DNA from: Chionoecetes opilio
Lineage: Eukaryota; Arthropoda; Malacostraca; Decapoda; Majidae
Direction of reading: 5' to 3'
NCBI GenBank assembly: GCA_016584305.1
Contig: JACEEZ010021752.1
Span: forward strand, 141,997 to 205,996
DNA length: 64,000 bases
Positions 55,576 through 64,000 of this stretch are shown in pieces (position 1 is the first letter of the stretch; each line of letters starts with the position of its first letter). The notes under the pieces are model-generated. The model had not been told where the DNA came from, did not search any database, and was given only the letters and a program-made list of their open reading frames with translations. The translations under genes and the position numbers were made by a program.

Positions 55576-56084
55576 AAAAATAAAAAAATAAAATAATAAT
55601 TTCTTTGCCTTGCCTAGTTATATCAAATTCCGAGTTATACAGTGCCAAGTTATAAGGCTTTTACTGTATCATAACTGCATATAATAAACAAATTCCACTT
55701 TAATTTAATTGGTTAGACCCAACACAGAATTTAAGCATCATCATGATCATGAGGAGGAGTGTGTTGATTCAGGGACTTCAAAAGGAACACAAGTTTTGCT
55801 GCCTTCTCAGTACCGAGGCGGTACACTAGTTTTGAGTGTACTACTGTAATATGCATTATAGGTTATATTCATGTTATATGCATTTTTTATTCACTTATTC
55901 TATCTCTTTTTAGTTATAAATATGCTAAACTATATCCTGTAGTAGTTATATTTCATGTAGAACATCAAATTAATAAAAAAAAAAAAAATCGATGTAAATA
56001 AAATAAATCTGATTTTAAATAAAATAAATCGGATTTTTTTTATTTAAAAAAAAAAAAAAAAAAATCAACACCCCTGTATAATAT

Positions 56085-56265
56085 ACAGTATGCAGAGGTA
56101 CTATCAGGGGACCATGGTGTTTTGAAAGTGAAAACAAGAGGCAGACCTATAGTAAAGATTCATATCTTCATATAAGTGCTGTGGTGTTGTGTGTTTTTGC
56201 GACAGACAGGTAACCGTATACCGTACCGTAGCCTATCCACATTTAAGCTTTGGCCTACCAGTAGC
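56085..56265. other. Intergenic, nothing recognised
   Basis: Short interval between the hAT element and the next repeat. Confidence 0.5.
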
Positions 56266-56368
56266 CTACCGTATTTTTGGGGGAAGACTTATACGGCAAG
56301 TATAGGCCTAACCCGTAATCTTGAGCTAATAATCTTGAGGTCGACTTGTACGCCGCCATTTACGGTAA
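56266..56368. mobile_element. Short MITE with CCGTATTTTTGGGGGAAGAC end
   Basis: CCGTATTTTTGGGGGAAGAC on the left and GTACGCCGCCATTTACGG on the right, with TA flanks. About 100 bp. The ends resemble the CCGTATTTTGCCGG end of the giant inverted repeat at 23896. Confidence 0.5.
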
Positions 56369-56379
56369 GAGAAAGGAAC

Positions 56380-56835
56380 TAGTGGGAATCAGTGAAGATA
56401 GTGAAGGAAAAGGAAGGGTAGAAAAGTAGGTGTTTTCAGGCGAAGAGGATGGCGTACAGTTCCGTAGTAAGAACACTGGATTCTCTCGGTAGTTTGAATT
56501 GGTAGTGAAGAGAGGGGAAGAGGATAGCAAAGCTGGATCCAGAGTGGGATTTAGAACCGTCACTGTAGACGTGGGTGCTAGAGGAATGAGTGGAAAGGTG
56601 TTCAAGAAAGTGACAGCGTAAGACGATAGGAGGAATGGCAGACTTAGGAGAGGTAGTGGGGACTGAAGAGCAGATATGGGGGGAAGGTATAAGCCACGGA
56701 GGGAAGGAATGAACATAGAAAGGGAGGAGATTAAGAGTAGGAAAGGAGGAGTGGGAGAGAAGGGTGCACATGCGAACAGGGAAGGGTGATAACAAACGAG
56801 GGGAGGAGATGGGGGTAAATGTTTTTCCACACTCC
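56380..56835 (-). pseudogene. Jockey-like retrotransposon RNase H fragment
   Basis: Minus strand. Encodes STHVYSDGSKSHSGSSFAIL then LPRESSVLTTELYAILFA: the first catalytic Asp in (Y)SDGS and the Glu in TTELYAI of RNase H. In another frame downstream it reads FTIFTDSH, carrying the third acidic residue. Upstream is the linker PPWLIPSPHICSS. It is frame-shifted and lacks RT. It replaces the 3' end of the zinc-finger ORF. Confidence 0.82.
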
Positions 56836-56841
56836 TGACAA

Positions 56842-57366
56842 TCAGTTTCTCTCACCATTGTGGGTGAGCGTGTGTCTGTCAAGATTGCTCTTGCGGGTAA
56901 ATGTTTTCCCACACTCCTGACACTCAAAGTCTCTCACACCAGTGTGGGTGACCATATGTGTGTTAAGATTGCTCTTGTGGGTAAATGTTTTCCCACACTC
57001 CTGACACTCAAAGTTTTTCTCACCAGTGTGGGTAAGCATGTGTGCGTTAAGGCTGCTCTTTTGGGTAAATGTTTTCCCACACTCCAGACACTCAAAGTTT
57101 CTCTCACCAGTGTGGATGACCATGTGTTTGTTAAGACTGCTCTTTTGGGTAAATGTTTTCCTACACTCCTTACACAAAAAGTCTCTCACACCAGTGTGGG
57201 TAAGCATGTGGGTTCTAAGATCACCCTTATGAGTGAACACTTTGCCACAGTGGTCACACCTCAGCCCTGTCTTGCGTATATGGGTGAGGATGTGTGTCTT
57301 AATGCCAGCCTTGCTGGAGCACACTTTCCCACAGTCGTCACAAGTGTAGGTCCTCACGTCCTCCAT
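56842..57366 (-). CDS. C2H2 zinc-finger protein, six fingers, 3' end disrupted
   Basis: 174 codons from ATG 57366. Six tandem C2H2 fingers of the CX2CX12HX3H type with TGE/R-like linkers: YTCDDCGKVCSS...; LRCDHCGKVFTHKGDLRTH; FLCKECRKTFTQKSSLNKH; FECLECGKTFTQKSSLNAH; FECQECGKTFTHKSNLNTH; FECQECGKTFTRKSNLDRH. Fingers 3-6 are close duplicates. A seventh finger begins (DCQECGKTF) but is out of frame by an apparent 2-bp loss near 56842-56850 and is cut at 56835 by retrotransposon sequence. DNA binding is expected from the family; the target is unknown. It could be an active single-exon gene or a decaying copy. An acceptor-like CACCACAG lies upstream at about 57400. Confidence 0.75.
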   Translation of the reverse strand: MEDVRTYTCDDCGKVCSSKAGIKTHILTHIRKTGLRCDHCGKVFTHKGDLRTHMLTHTGVRDFLCKECRKTFTQKSSLNKHMVIHTGERNFECLECGKTFTQKSSLNAHMLTHTGEKNFECQECGKTFTHKSNLNTHMVTHTGVRDFECQECGKTFTRKSNLDRHTLTHNGERN

Positions 57367-57919
57367 TGCAGCACTACTTCTGCCAGCACACCTGTGGTGG
57401 GAGGCGTCAGCTGGTCCTGCAGGAACCCTGGTGGAGGCCCGCCAGGCTGCCCCAGGGATGAACCAAGCCTTCCTTCATACAAGGGAAGCCGGGAGGAGTC
57501 CTGGCGTGGGCGCCGACCTGGACTCTTCACCTCAGCACCTGTAACAATGGTGGCCGTCAGCACACAAGCAGGCAAGTGCTTCCTTTAAGGGTGCTTCCTG
57601 CTTCACCCTTCAGCTAACACCTAGCCAGTGTTTGCAGCCAAGGAGTAAGGCCAGCACAGGAGCCTCACGCCACCACTCTACAGGGTGGAGGAGTGGTGAG
57701 GTGAGTGGCTAGTGACCTTCAATGCAGGCAAGTGTAGCTAAGCCTTGCACATCAGGCACAACCAATAATGGGTAATGGGGCAGATAATGGGGGAGTGAGA
57801 GAGGGGCTGGCTAACTTTCTCTCTCACTTTCAATTACCATGCAAGGACAGAATATGAACATGAATATTTTTTATTCAATTGAAATTTCCTCAGGTATGTG
57901 AATATACAGTAAAAGTAAA
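57367..57919. other. Upstream region of zinc-finger ORF
   Basis: GC-moderate sequence, perhaps 5' UTR or promoter of the minus-strand gene. No TATA box is assigned. The 57354-57575 minus frame has no recognisable domain. Confidence 0.4.
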
Positions 57920-58205
57920 AGATGGGAGCATACGCTATGCTGCGCGTGGCCTCGGTGCTCATCTCCGTGGCATTAGCCCTTAGAGCCTGTGGTGGGTGAG
58001 GACCCGTTACCCCGGGACACAGGGCTAGTGTGACACCCGGGTTACCACAGTTACCTTCCCCAGGTTACCCCAGGTACCCATTTATCAACCCTGAAAGGAA
58101 GGAAGAACAGCTGGGTAGGCTGGCCACTGACTTGCCGTGGCCCGGATTCGAACCAGGGCCCGCAGATTCGTAGCCAGGCACGCTAGCCACTGCACCACAG
58201 AGGTG
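57920..58205 (-). repeat. SINE family B, minus strand
   Basis: The right end has the complement of a tRNA-like head: GGATTCGAACC (B box complement, 58144-58154) and 'gctagccactgcaccaca' (A box side). The body matches 37165-37330. Another head-containing copy is at 60060-60112. Confidence 0.8.
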
Positions 58206-58324
58206 ACATATATACAGTGCATAAGTAAAAATATAACTATACTGTACAGTAAATAATTTTCATTAAATCAATACATACACATGAAGAAAAACAGAGAGAG
58301 AGAAAGAGTGTGTGTGTATTTACC

Positions 58325-58465
58325 AGAAGTGGGCACCGCAAACTAAAATCCACTTCAGCAAATGCAAATCCGCAAACCCTTACGTTCTGCAACCGCAAGT
58401 CCACAAATTTCTTGAAGTTCACACTTACGCACTGCAAATCCGCAAATCCGCAAACCAATGATGTG
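58325..58465. repeat. GCAAATCCGCAAA subterminal repeat cluster
   Basis: Starts 'agaagtgggcaccgcaaac' and repeats GCAAATCCGCAAA. Resembles 525-690. Possible hAT end; no second terminus is seen. Confidence 0.4.
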
Positions 58466-58561
58466 ATATTTTCTCTGCATATAGTGCAAAAATATAGGTA
58501 AAGCAGTTTGTGGTAGTAAATTTATATATTATTTACTAAATCACTTATGGCAATAATTATT

Positions 58562-58970
<409 letters not shown>

Positions 58971-59045
58971 TCATAAGAACATAAGAAAATAATGAAGCTA
59001 CAAGAGGCCGTGAGACCTACACGAGGTAGTTCCTGTAACGTAGGG
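58971..59045 (-). mobile_element. CR1-like 3' tail, very short copy
   Basis: 'actcataagaacataagaaa' then 'gacctacacgaggtagttcc', the complement of the 3' end seen at 27580-27652. Extreme 5' truncation. Confidence 0.8.
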
Positions 59046-59049
59046 TAGT

Positions 59050-59480
59050 TCCTGCCTCAGTGACAAACCCACACATAAGGCGACGAATTTTGGTGAGCAA
59101 GCCGCCATAAGAAGGCTTGCAGCACCTTGCGTTTTCTGTTTACTCGAGGCACATTTCGTAAGCCGGCTTGCCCAGCCGGCGTAAGCCGTGGCAAGGGTGA
59201 GTGAGGAGGGGCACGGCGGCGGCGTGTCGCCACGGAGGTGGGGTGAGGGTGGCATGAGGTGGGGAACGGCGGTAGCGACCGCGCAATTCTCATCCATTAT
59301 TACCAAAAAAACACATTCTTGTGAAAGATATATGTTGTGATCCATTCACAATATCGTCAGTTACCGTAATTTATTGATGGCTCCCATTCGAAGGTACACT
59401 TTCGTAGTTGTGGTTTGGTATCGTCGTCGGTGTGGTTGTGTTTACAAGTTATCAGCTGTGAGCGGGTGAGCCGTATATAT
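59050..59480. repeat. Dispersed repeat, clean copy
   Basis: Counterpart of 23930-24340. Contains 'gtggcaagggtgagtgagga', 'cggcgtgtcgccacg' and 'gatccattcacaat'. Class unknown. Frames on the minus strand (58998-59345) are not supported as a gene. Confidence 0.55.
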
Positions 59481-60040
59481 CGTTCAGAGGTGCGTCAGTG
59501 GTAGATTCGGAGACTGGAGAGTAGAGGGCGAGCAGCTGGGTGATGAACGTGTGTGAAGGGGTTCCAGCTGTTATTGTTTTGGTGCCGCAGCCTGCGGAAC
59601 TTTATTCTGATGTTTTATTTTCTTAATTTATCTTTCAATAAGAAATGGCACAAGGAAAAAAAATACCAAAAATATATCTTTATTTTTGGAAATAATAATG
59701 TTTCACTTAATACAGTAACTCTGTCTCCGCCTCATACTTGGCCATGGCAGGACAACTGTACAGATTCTGAGATTATTGAGTTGTTGGAAGTTCCAATTCC
59801 CCGAGCTTCCAAAACGCTCCTCACGACTTGCAGACGACGCACCACGGCTCGGTGACGTCACATGAGGAGTCCTCCCAGCCCGGCGGTAATACAATTAAAC
59901 GTAAACTCAGAAATAAATATAGTACTTGAAGAATTTTGGGTGTTTCTGGTATTTTTTTTTTGCGATATGGCATATACTTGCATCCTTTATGGGTGCAGCA
60001 AGAAAGCTGTGCCTTTCCAGAGAGCTTATCACCCGTTCCC
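59481..60040. other. Intergenic, nothing recognised
   Basis: No coding motif is recognised. The 59553-59855 plus frame has no domain features. Confidence 0.4.
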
Positions 60041-60440
60041 GACCTGTATGGGCCGACTGCTGACTATCCTGAGCTGGATTCGAACCAGGGCTCGCGATTC
60101 GCAGCTAGGTGCTCTCAGCAGTGGTGGAACAAGGGGTGTAAAAATGGGGGGGCACCCGGGGAGGCACCACCCTAAGATGGGAAGGGCACGTGACCCCCAG
60201 GCCCCCGTGCAGTTCCGCCACTGCATATACCATCAGAATCCAGCGTATAAAAACGAAAACACAAAAATATGAAGGAAAAAAAGAATATCAAGAAAAAAAG
60301 TTAATTACTCACTGTATCAAAATTGGAACCGAAAATACAAAGAAGAGCAAAATCCTTGAAAAAAACATCCTATACGGCCGCTCAGGGTCAAATAGTGTGA
60401 CCCTGGGTGCGCTAGCCATTAATTACACCACGGAGGCCAT
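60041..60440 (-). repeat. SINE family B head, apparently interrupted
   Basis: 60070-60112 has GGATTCGAACCAGGGC and 'gattcgcagctaggt'. The missing rest of the head, 'tgcgctagccattaattaca' plus 'ccacggagg', appears at 60398-60430. About 290 bp appear inserted between them, including a 105-bp piece with CAGTGGTGGAAC / GTTCCGCCACTG ends (60119-60223). Confidence 0.5.
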
Positions 60441-60710
60441 CACCATATGCTTCTCCCGTTTAACAATGTATATTTCCATGCAACTATACGCGTCCTTGTC
60501 CACCAGAATAATCTTTTGCATCGCGTAGGTGCATGTATTTGTGCACTGCTTAAAAGCATAGAGGTGTGAATGGTGACTTCAGGACATCTGGCGACTTGGT
60601 CATGGCCCGGCCCAATGGTTTTCCGAAAATCCGCCAGTGCACACACACACACACACTTTTTTTTAACAACGGTTAAGTTCCCCATGCAAAGTGTTTTAGA
60701 AAAGAGAGTA

Positions 60711-61484
60711 CAGGGAGGTCCCGAAGATACGAGCAGTTAGGTTCCACCTGGCATACTCGTAAAGCGAAATCTCGTATAACGAAACACATAACTAATGGTA
60801 AAATATAGGTTTGGTTCCAGGACCCCATCAATTAAAAAAAACCAAAAAAAACAACCATATTTTTCAAGCTAAAATAAACTATAGCAAACACAACAAACAC
60901 ACAGCGTCTATATTACCCACACTGTACTACCTATTCTGTAGAAAAAGCATTCTGAAAGCGAAAATAGCACACAAAATAACATAACTGCACATTAATTTAA
61001 CATAAAACATGCATAACAAGCAAAAAAGACGTTGTAATGTATGGGACGCCACGTGATACAAGAGAAGGTAGTGTAGCGGTCCAAGGTTGGGGCCGCACAC
61101 CTGCTAATTACCCCTAAAGGTCAGGCCGCGCCATATGCTTAATTACCCTTCAGATCACGCCTTGCTAGGGGTGACCTGACTGCGGTCCCAAGGTTGGAGC
61201 CGCACACCTGCTAATTACCCCTAAATGTCAGGCCGCACCATATGCTTAATTACCCTTCAGGTCACGGCTTGCTAGGGGTGACCTCACTGGGGTCAACCAA
61301 ATCCCCCTTCGTTCAGCGTGGGAGTGGTAGGGCACACATTTCGAACTTGATAATTTTACTCACCCCAGTTTGAATGTCGTATCATTGGATTTTCGATCTC
61401 GTATATTGAAAATAGACCCTAATTTACACATCTCGTATCATTGGATTCTCGTATACCGAATGCTCGTATAACGGGACCTCCCTG
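60711..61484. mobile_element. Tigger-like 'GGGAGGTCCCG' element, intact
   Basis: 774 bp, CAGGGAGGTCCCGAAGATAC to CGGGACCTCCCTG, TA at 60709-60710 and 61485-61486. Contains the internal 'ggtcccaaggttgg'-'aggggtgacct' block about twice. Confidence 0.88.
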
Positions 61485-61486
61485 TA

Positions 61487-61885
61487 GTATACCACATATA
61501 CACTTTTGAGTCAAACAAATTGCAACAGTTTGTTTTATTGTTGATTATTGTTTATTGAGTTGTTCTTTATGACATATCCAAAATGGGACGCAGGTTTCAA
61601 CCCAGAAGTGACCTCATTTGCATATTTTCAAAATGGCCGCCATTTATATATAAGGCCCATTATCTCTAAAAATACTCATTTTTAGTACAATAAGTGCATC
61701 ACACTTGAATAGAAACATGAACCAGTGAAGCTATAAAACATTTTTCAAACTCAAATGACCCCTCTAAAACACGTAGGTCAAAGGTCAAGAATGAAAAAAA
61801 ATAGGGCAAATTACCTTTTCTTTACAAAAAAAGTGCCTTAAGACATAGCTAATGATATTATTTTTTAACAACATTAATTATTATA
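61487..61885. other. Region upstream of a MITE and downstream of the PIN-CXC ORF
   Basis: Contains 'aaaatggccgccatttatat', a 16-bp near-palindrome, and two 'ctcatttttagtacaataag'-like AT stretches. It may be the 3' flank of the minus-strand PIN-CXC gene. No gene. Confidence 0.4.
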
Positions 61886-62345
61886 CAGGTTGAAGTTCCC
61901 AAACTCGGCAACCTCGGGACCAGCGCCGAGCCGAGTAATGGAATTTTCCGACTTTTAGAATGTAGATATATTAAGGGGAAAAAAGCATCCAACTTCTTCA
62001 AAAGGTCAATTTTCTCAGAAAAGTTAACACATTGTTCTTCCTTTTCTTTTCACTTCCACCAGTAGGTGTTCCTGGACGTTTGGGAGCCATAATACCAATA
62101 ACAGACCTGTAGAAGTACACAAAATAACAGTGTACACAACTCTGCAGTCACAACACCACTGAACAATAACAACAAACAAATCGGCGGGAGAAACCAAGCG
62201 GCCTAGTGTGGTGGCACCTAGCGGCCGACCCGGCAACTACGCGCCGGGTTTTGGGTGTTCTGCCGTGTTTTGGAAAATCCAGAACCATAGCCGAGTTTTG
62301 GGTGTTGCCGAGTCTTGGGATGCCGAGTTTGGGAACTTCAACCTG
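61886..62345 (-). mobile_element. Tigger element with transposase N-terminal stub, 460 bp
   Basis: CAGGTTGAAGTTCCCAAACTC to GGAACTTCAACCTG, TA on both sides. The minus strand carries MAPKRPGTPTGGSEKKRKNN, the same stub as 49498 plus, then a frameshifted continuation. Almost certainly the same deletion derivative as 49242-49701. Confidence 0.87.
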
Positions 62346-62510
62346 TATAGATATTGTACCCTGTCCGAAGTTAGCCATGAAAGTGTAGGCCCTATGTCAA
62401 GACTTACAACATTCCATCACAATCAAATTAAAGAACATATGTAAACTGTTATATATGCACATATTAAGGTGTTCATTATTTGTGTTCTTCTTTTAGATAC
62501 ATACTGTGAA

Positions 62511-63596
62511 TTAGTAGTCAAATTCATCTAACTCTATGTTTGTGCACAGTCCGTCTTGGCAATTTCCGCAGAATTCGGTGCAGTACATCCCGTTTTTCTT
62601 GCATGAACATATCAGTGTGTCACAGTACTCCATGCATTGGCAGCGTACGATCCTCAAGAGGGCATCAGGAGCTGGTCTGCTGTCCATTTTTGCAGGCAAC
62701 AAACTCTCGTGTTGACTATTCCATCCCCAATCTTCTGGCTTCGTTACCAGGTTTCCTATCCACATTTGAGTCTGTAGATACACTCTATAAGAATGATATT
62801 TGGCTGCATCAGCTGTTGGTGGAAGTTTCTTGATGTCGACACTCTTGAAGCTCTTGACAACTTTGTCACCAAACAGCTTCCTCCTTAAGATATTCAAACT
62901 TGTATCTCGTCCACCATACAAACATACCAATGCTTTAGCCCCAGCATCTCTGATTTCATCGTGGCTAGCTGAACTCGACATGAAAGATTCACCTATCTGC
63001 ATTAGCTCATTAGATTTGTTAATGCCTAGCACGCAACCTTTGCCGATCCCATGCAGTCCTGACGTGGTATCGCATCCGCATACTGCATGTAGAAATGGTA
63101 GGTATGTGCATAATCGGCTTCCCAAAGTTTCACATGTCGCTTGGATATTCCACAATGGGACTTTTATTGCACTCTTCTCTGACTTCATGAACAATTTGGT
63201 GCCAAGTTTATGGTGGTGGCACATTAGCACAAGGATGTCTTTATCCTCAGCAATTACAAATGTCGTTTTGTACTCAGCCATACTGACTGCTGTCTGAACA
63301 ATCAGTAGATCTGCATCGTCTTCAGCATGGATGGTATCTATATCCTCTTTACGCATCTCATCTGATAACATATTTATGAATGCCTGCTTGTTTCCTTTGT
63401 TTTGCAGGAACGTTTTCTTTTCCATCTTAAGTGGCAAATCGATGGTTAGCTTGACCTTTCCAGAAAATTGTCCACGCCTTTGGTGTGCTACGGTTTTGAT
63501 TGTATCTTGTAGATATTCATCGAATACAACGATTGGATAGATGTACTTCTTTACCATGCGTATGTAAGCGGTGATTATTTGTCTGTATGTAGGCAT
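62511..63596 (-). CDS. PIN/FEN-like nuclease core with C-terminal CXC cysteine domain
   Basis: 361 codons to a stop at 62511-62513. N-terminal part: YIYPIVVFDEY (D26), then AEDDADLL (91-98), IAEDKDILVL (115-124) and CGCDTTSGLHGIGK (173-186). Together these give the spaced acidic residues and the GCD/GxG helix-hairpin of FEN/XPG-like PIN nucleases. C-terminal part (319-352): CQCMEYCDTLICSCKKNG with MYCTEFCGNCQDGLCTN, a Tesmin/TSO1-type CXC repeat expected to bind zinc and DNA. The true start is probably upstream: the ATG at 63596 is followed by CCTACATACAG, a good acceptor, so coding may begin at 63582 after an intron. Similar multi-copy proteins exist in marine invertebrates, as far as I recall. 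Function unknown; a mobile-element origin is possible. Confidence 0.7.
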   Translation of the reverse strand: MPTYRQIITAYIRMVKKYIYPIVVFDEYLQDTIKTVAHQRRGQFSGKVKLTIDLPLKMEKKTFLQNKGNKQAFINMLSDEMRKEDIDTIHAEDDADLLIVQTAVSMAEYKTTFVIAEDKDILVLMCHHHKLGTKLFMKSEKSAIKVPLWNIQATCETLGSRLCTYLPFLHAVCGCDTTSGLHGIGKGCVLGINKSNELMQIGESFMSSSASHDEIRDAGAKALVCLYGGRDTSLNILRRKLFGDKVVKSFKSVDIKKLPPTADAAKYHSYRVYLQTQMWIGNLVTKPEDWGWNSQHESLLPAKMDSRPAPDALLRIVRCQCMEYCDTLICSCKKNGMYCTEFCGNCQDGLCTNIELDEFDY

Positions 63597-64000
63597 ATAT
63601 ATCAGTGACTGGCAAGGTTGAGTTGAATGTTGAAATGCTCCAAAACACTGTACATGAACAGTACACAGGCCCAGGCATGTGCTGCATACACACCATCATA
63701 CTCCAAGTAGCATACACATCTTATTATTAAATAACAGCAACCTGACACTATGTACAGATCTACTAGGAGAGAGAGAATATATCATGCTAATAATAGAACC
63801 AGGGAGTTTCCTGGAAAACAGGTAGTAAATGTTGTGTGTATATAAACATTAATTAGCATCACAGTTGGCAAGGCATATGATGCAATGGGGTTGGGGTCAA
63901 ATTACTATCTGAGATCATGCAGCTTATGGCAAGTTGATGGTGTGGTTGGAAGAAGGGTGATCATCGAAGAGGGTGGGGTGGGATTCAGGGCTGTCTAATT
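63597..64000. other. Upstream of PIN-CXC ORF, no clear feature
   Basis: Probably intron or 5' flank of the minus-strand gene. No second exon is identified with confidence. Confidence 0.4.

Larger units (their letters stand above)
53848..55666. mobile_element. Composite of inverted Tigger copies with SINE and a further MITE
   Basis: Bounded by CAGTAAAACCCTTATAAC and TTATAAGGCTTTTACTG with TA on both sides. Two transposase starts face apart from a central spacer: 54150 downward (minus) and 54571 upward (plus). The right half repeats the layout of 35724-36565 with a SINE at 54826. That SINE is itself interrupted by a different Tigger MITE (55148-55566). Confidence 0.8.
52213..56084. mobile_element. 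hAT element with 8-bp target duplication, containing nested insertions
   Basis: Left end CAGGGTTGTTTGATTTT at 52221, right end ATCAACACCCCTG at 56076. TATAATAT occurs on both sides (52213-52220 and 56077-56084), a perfect 8-bp duplication. The host part matches 14425-15502 and is about 1.1 kb. The rest is inserted: a Tigger MITE at 52578-52942 and a Tigger/SINE block at 53188-55666. No hAT transposase is present, so the carrier is nonautonomous. Confidence 0.88.

Noticed and set aside
58998..59345. 115-codon minus-strand gene
   Set aside because: Lies within the dispersed repeat shared with 23930-24340, and frames are not conserved between copies.

Overview
This is nuclear DNA of an animal, most likely a decapod crustacean. 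That assignment is inference from the mix of decapod-style non-LTR retrotransposons, several tRNA-derived SINEs, many TA-flanked pogo/Tigger-like elements and long intronic satellites. There is no bacterial operon structure, CRISPR array or phage gene set. Nearly all of the window is repeats. One host gene is recognised with confidence: a rogdi (ROGDI leucine-zipper homologue) gene on the + strand from about 26281 to 42902. Six exons are visible; the short 5' exon with the start codon is not seen.

Layout. 1-2911: Tigger-like elements and a hAT transposase remnant. 2940-11100: AT-rich or homopolymer-rich sequence that looks like poor consensus, including a GC-rich unidentified island (4850-6600) and a 1.4 kb polypyrimidine tract (6700-8100). 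11100-13500: cleaner sequence with little recognisable. 13500-16565: a Jockey-like retrotransposon split by a hAT element. 16635-23896: a giant inverted repeat whose arms are each about 2.7 kb once later insertions are removed. 23900-26250: more degraded repeats. 26281-42902: rogdi. Its introns hold a 4 kb satellite of 45-bp units, a 2.85 kb minisatellite of 36-bp units, a solo LTR, CR1-like fragments and Tigger elements. 42940-50050: SINEs, Tigger elements and a CR1-like element (minus strand). 50330-51790: a G-rich 22-bp minisatellite. 52213-56084: a hAT element with clean 8-bp target duplications, filled with nested Tigger and SINE insertions. 56370-57366: a C2H2 zinc-finger ORF whose end is replaced by a retrotransposon RNase H fragment. 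57900-62400: SINEs and Tigger elements. 62511-63596: an ORF joining a PIN/FEN-like nuclease core to a cysteine-rich CXC domain, the least ordinary protein here.

The genes do not form a pathway. Rogdi is known as a subunit of the RAVE/Rabconnectin-3 machinery that regulates V-ATPase assembly. The other coding material is transposon-derived or of unknown role. The long open frames over the satellites (for example 29394-31364 minus and 50204-51769 minus) are by-products of repeats that lack stop codons and are not genes. Much of 2940-26250 shows expanded homopolymers compared with clean copies of the same repeats elsewhere in the window, so reading frames there should not be trusted.
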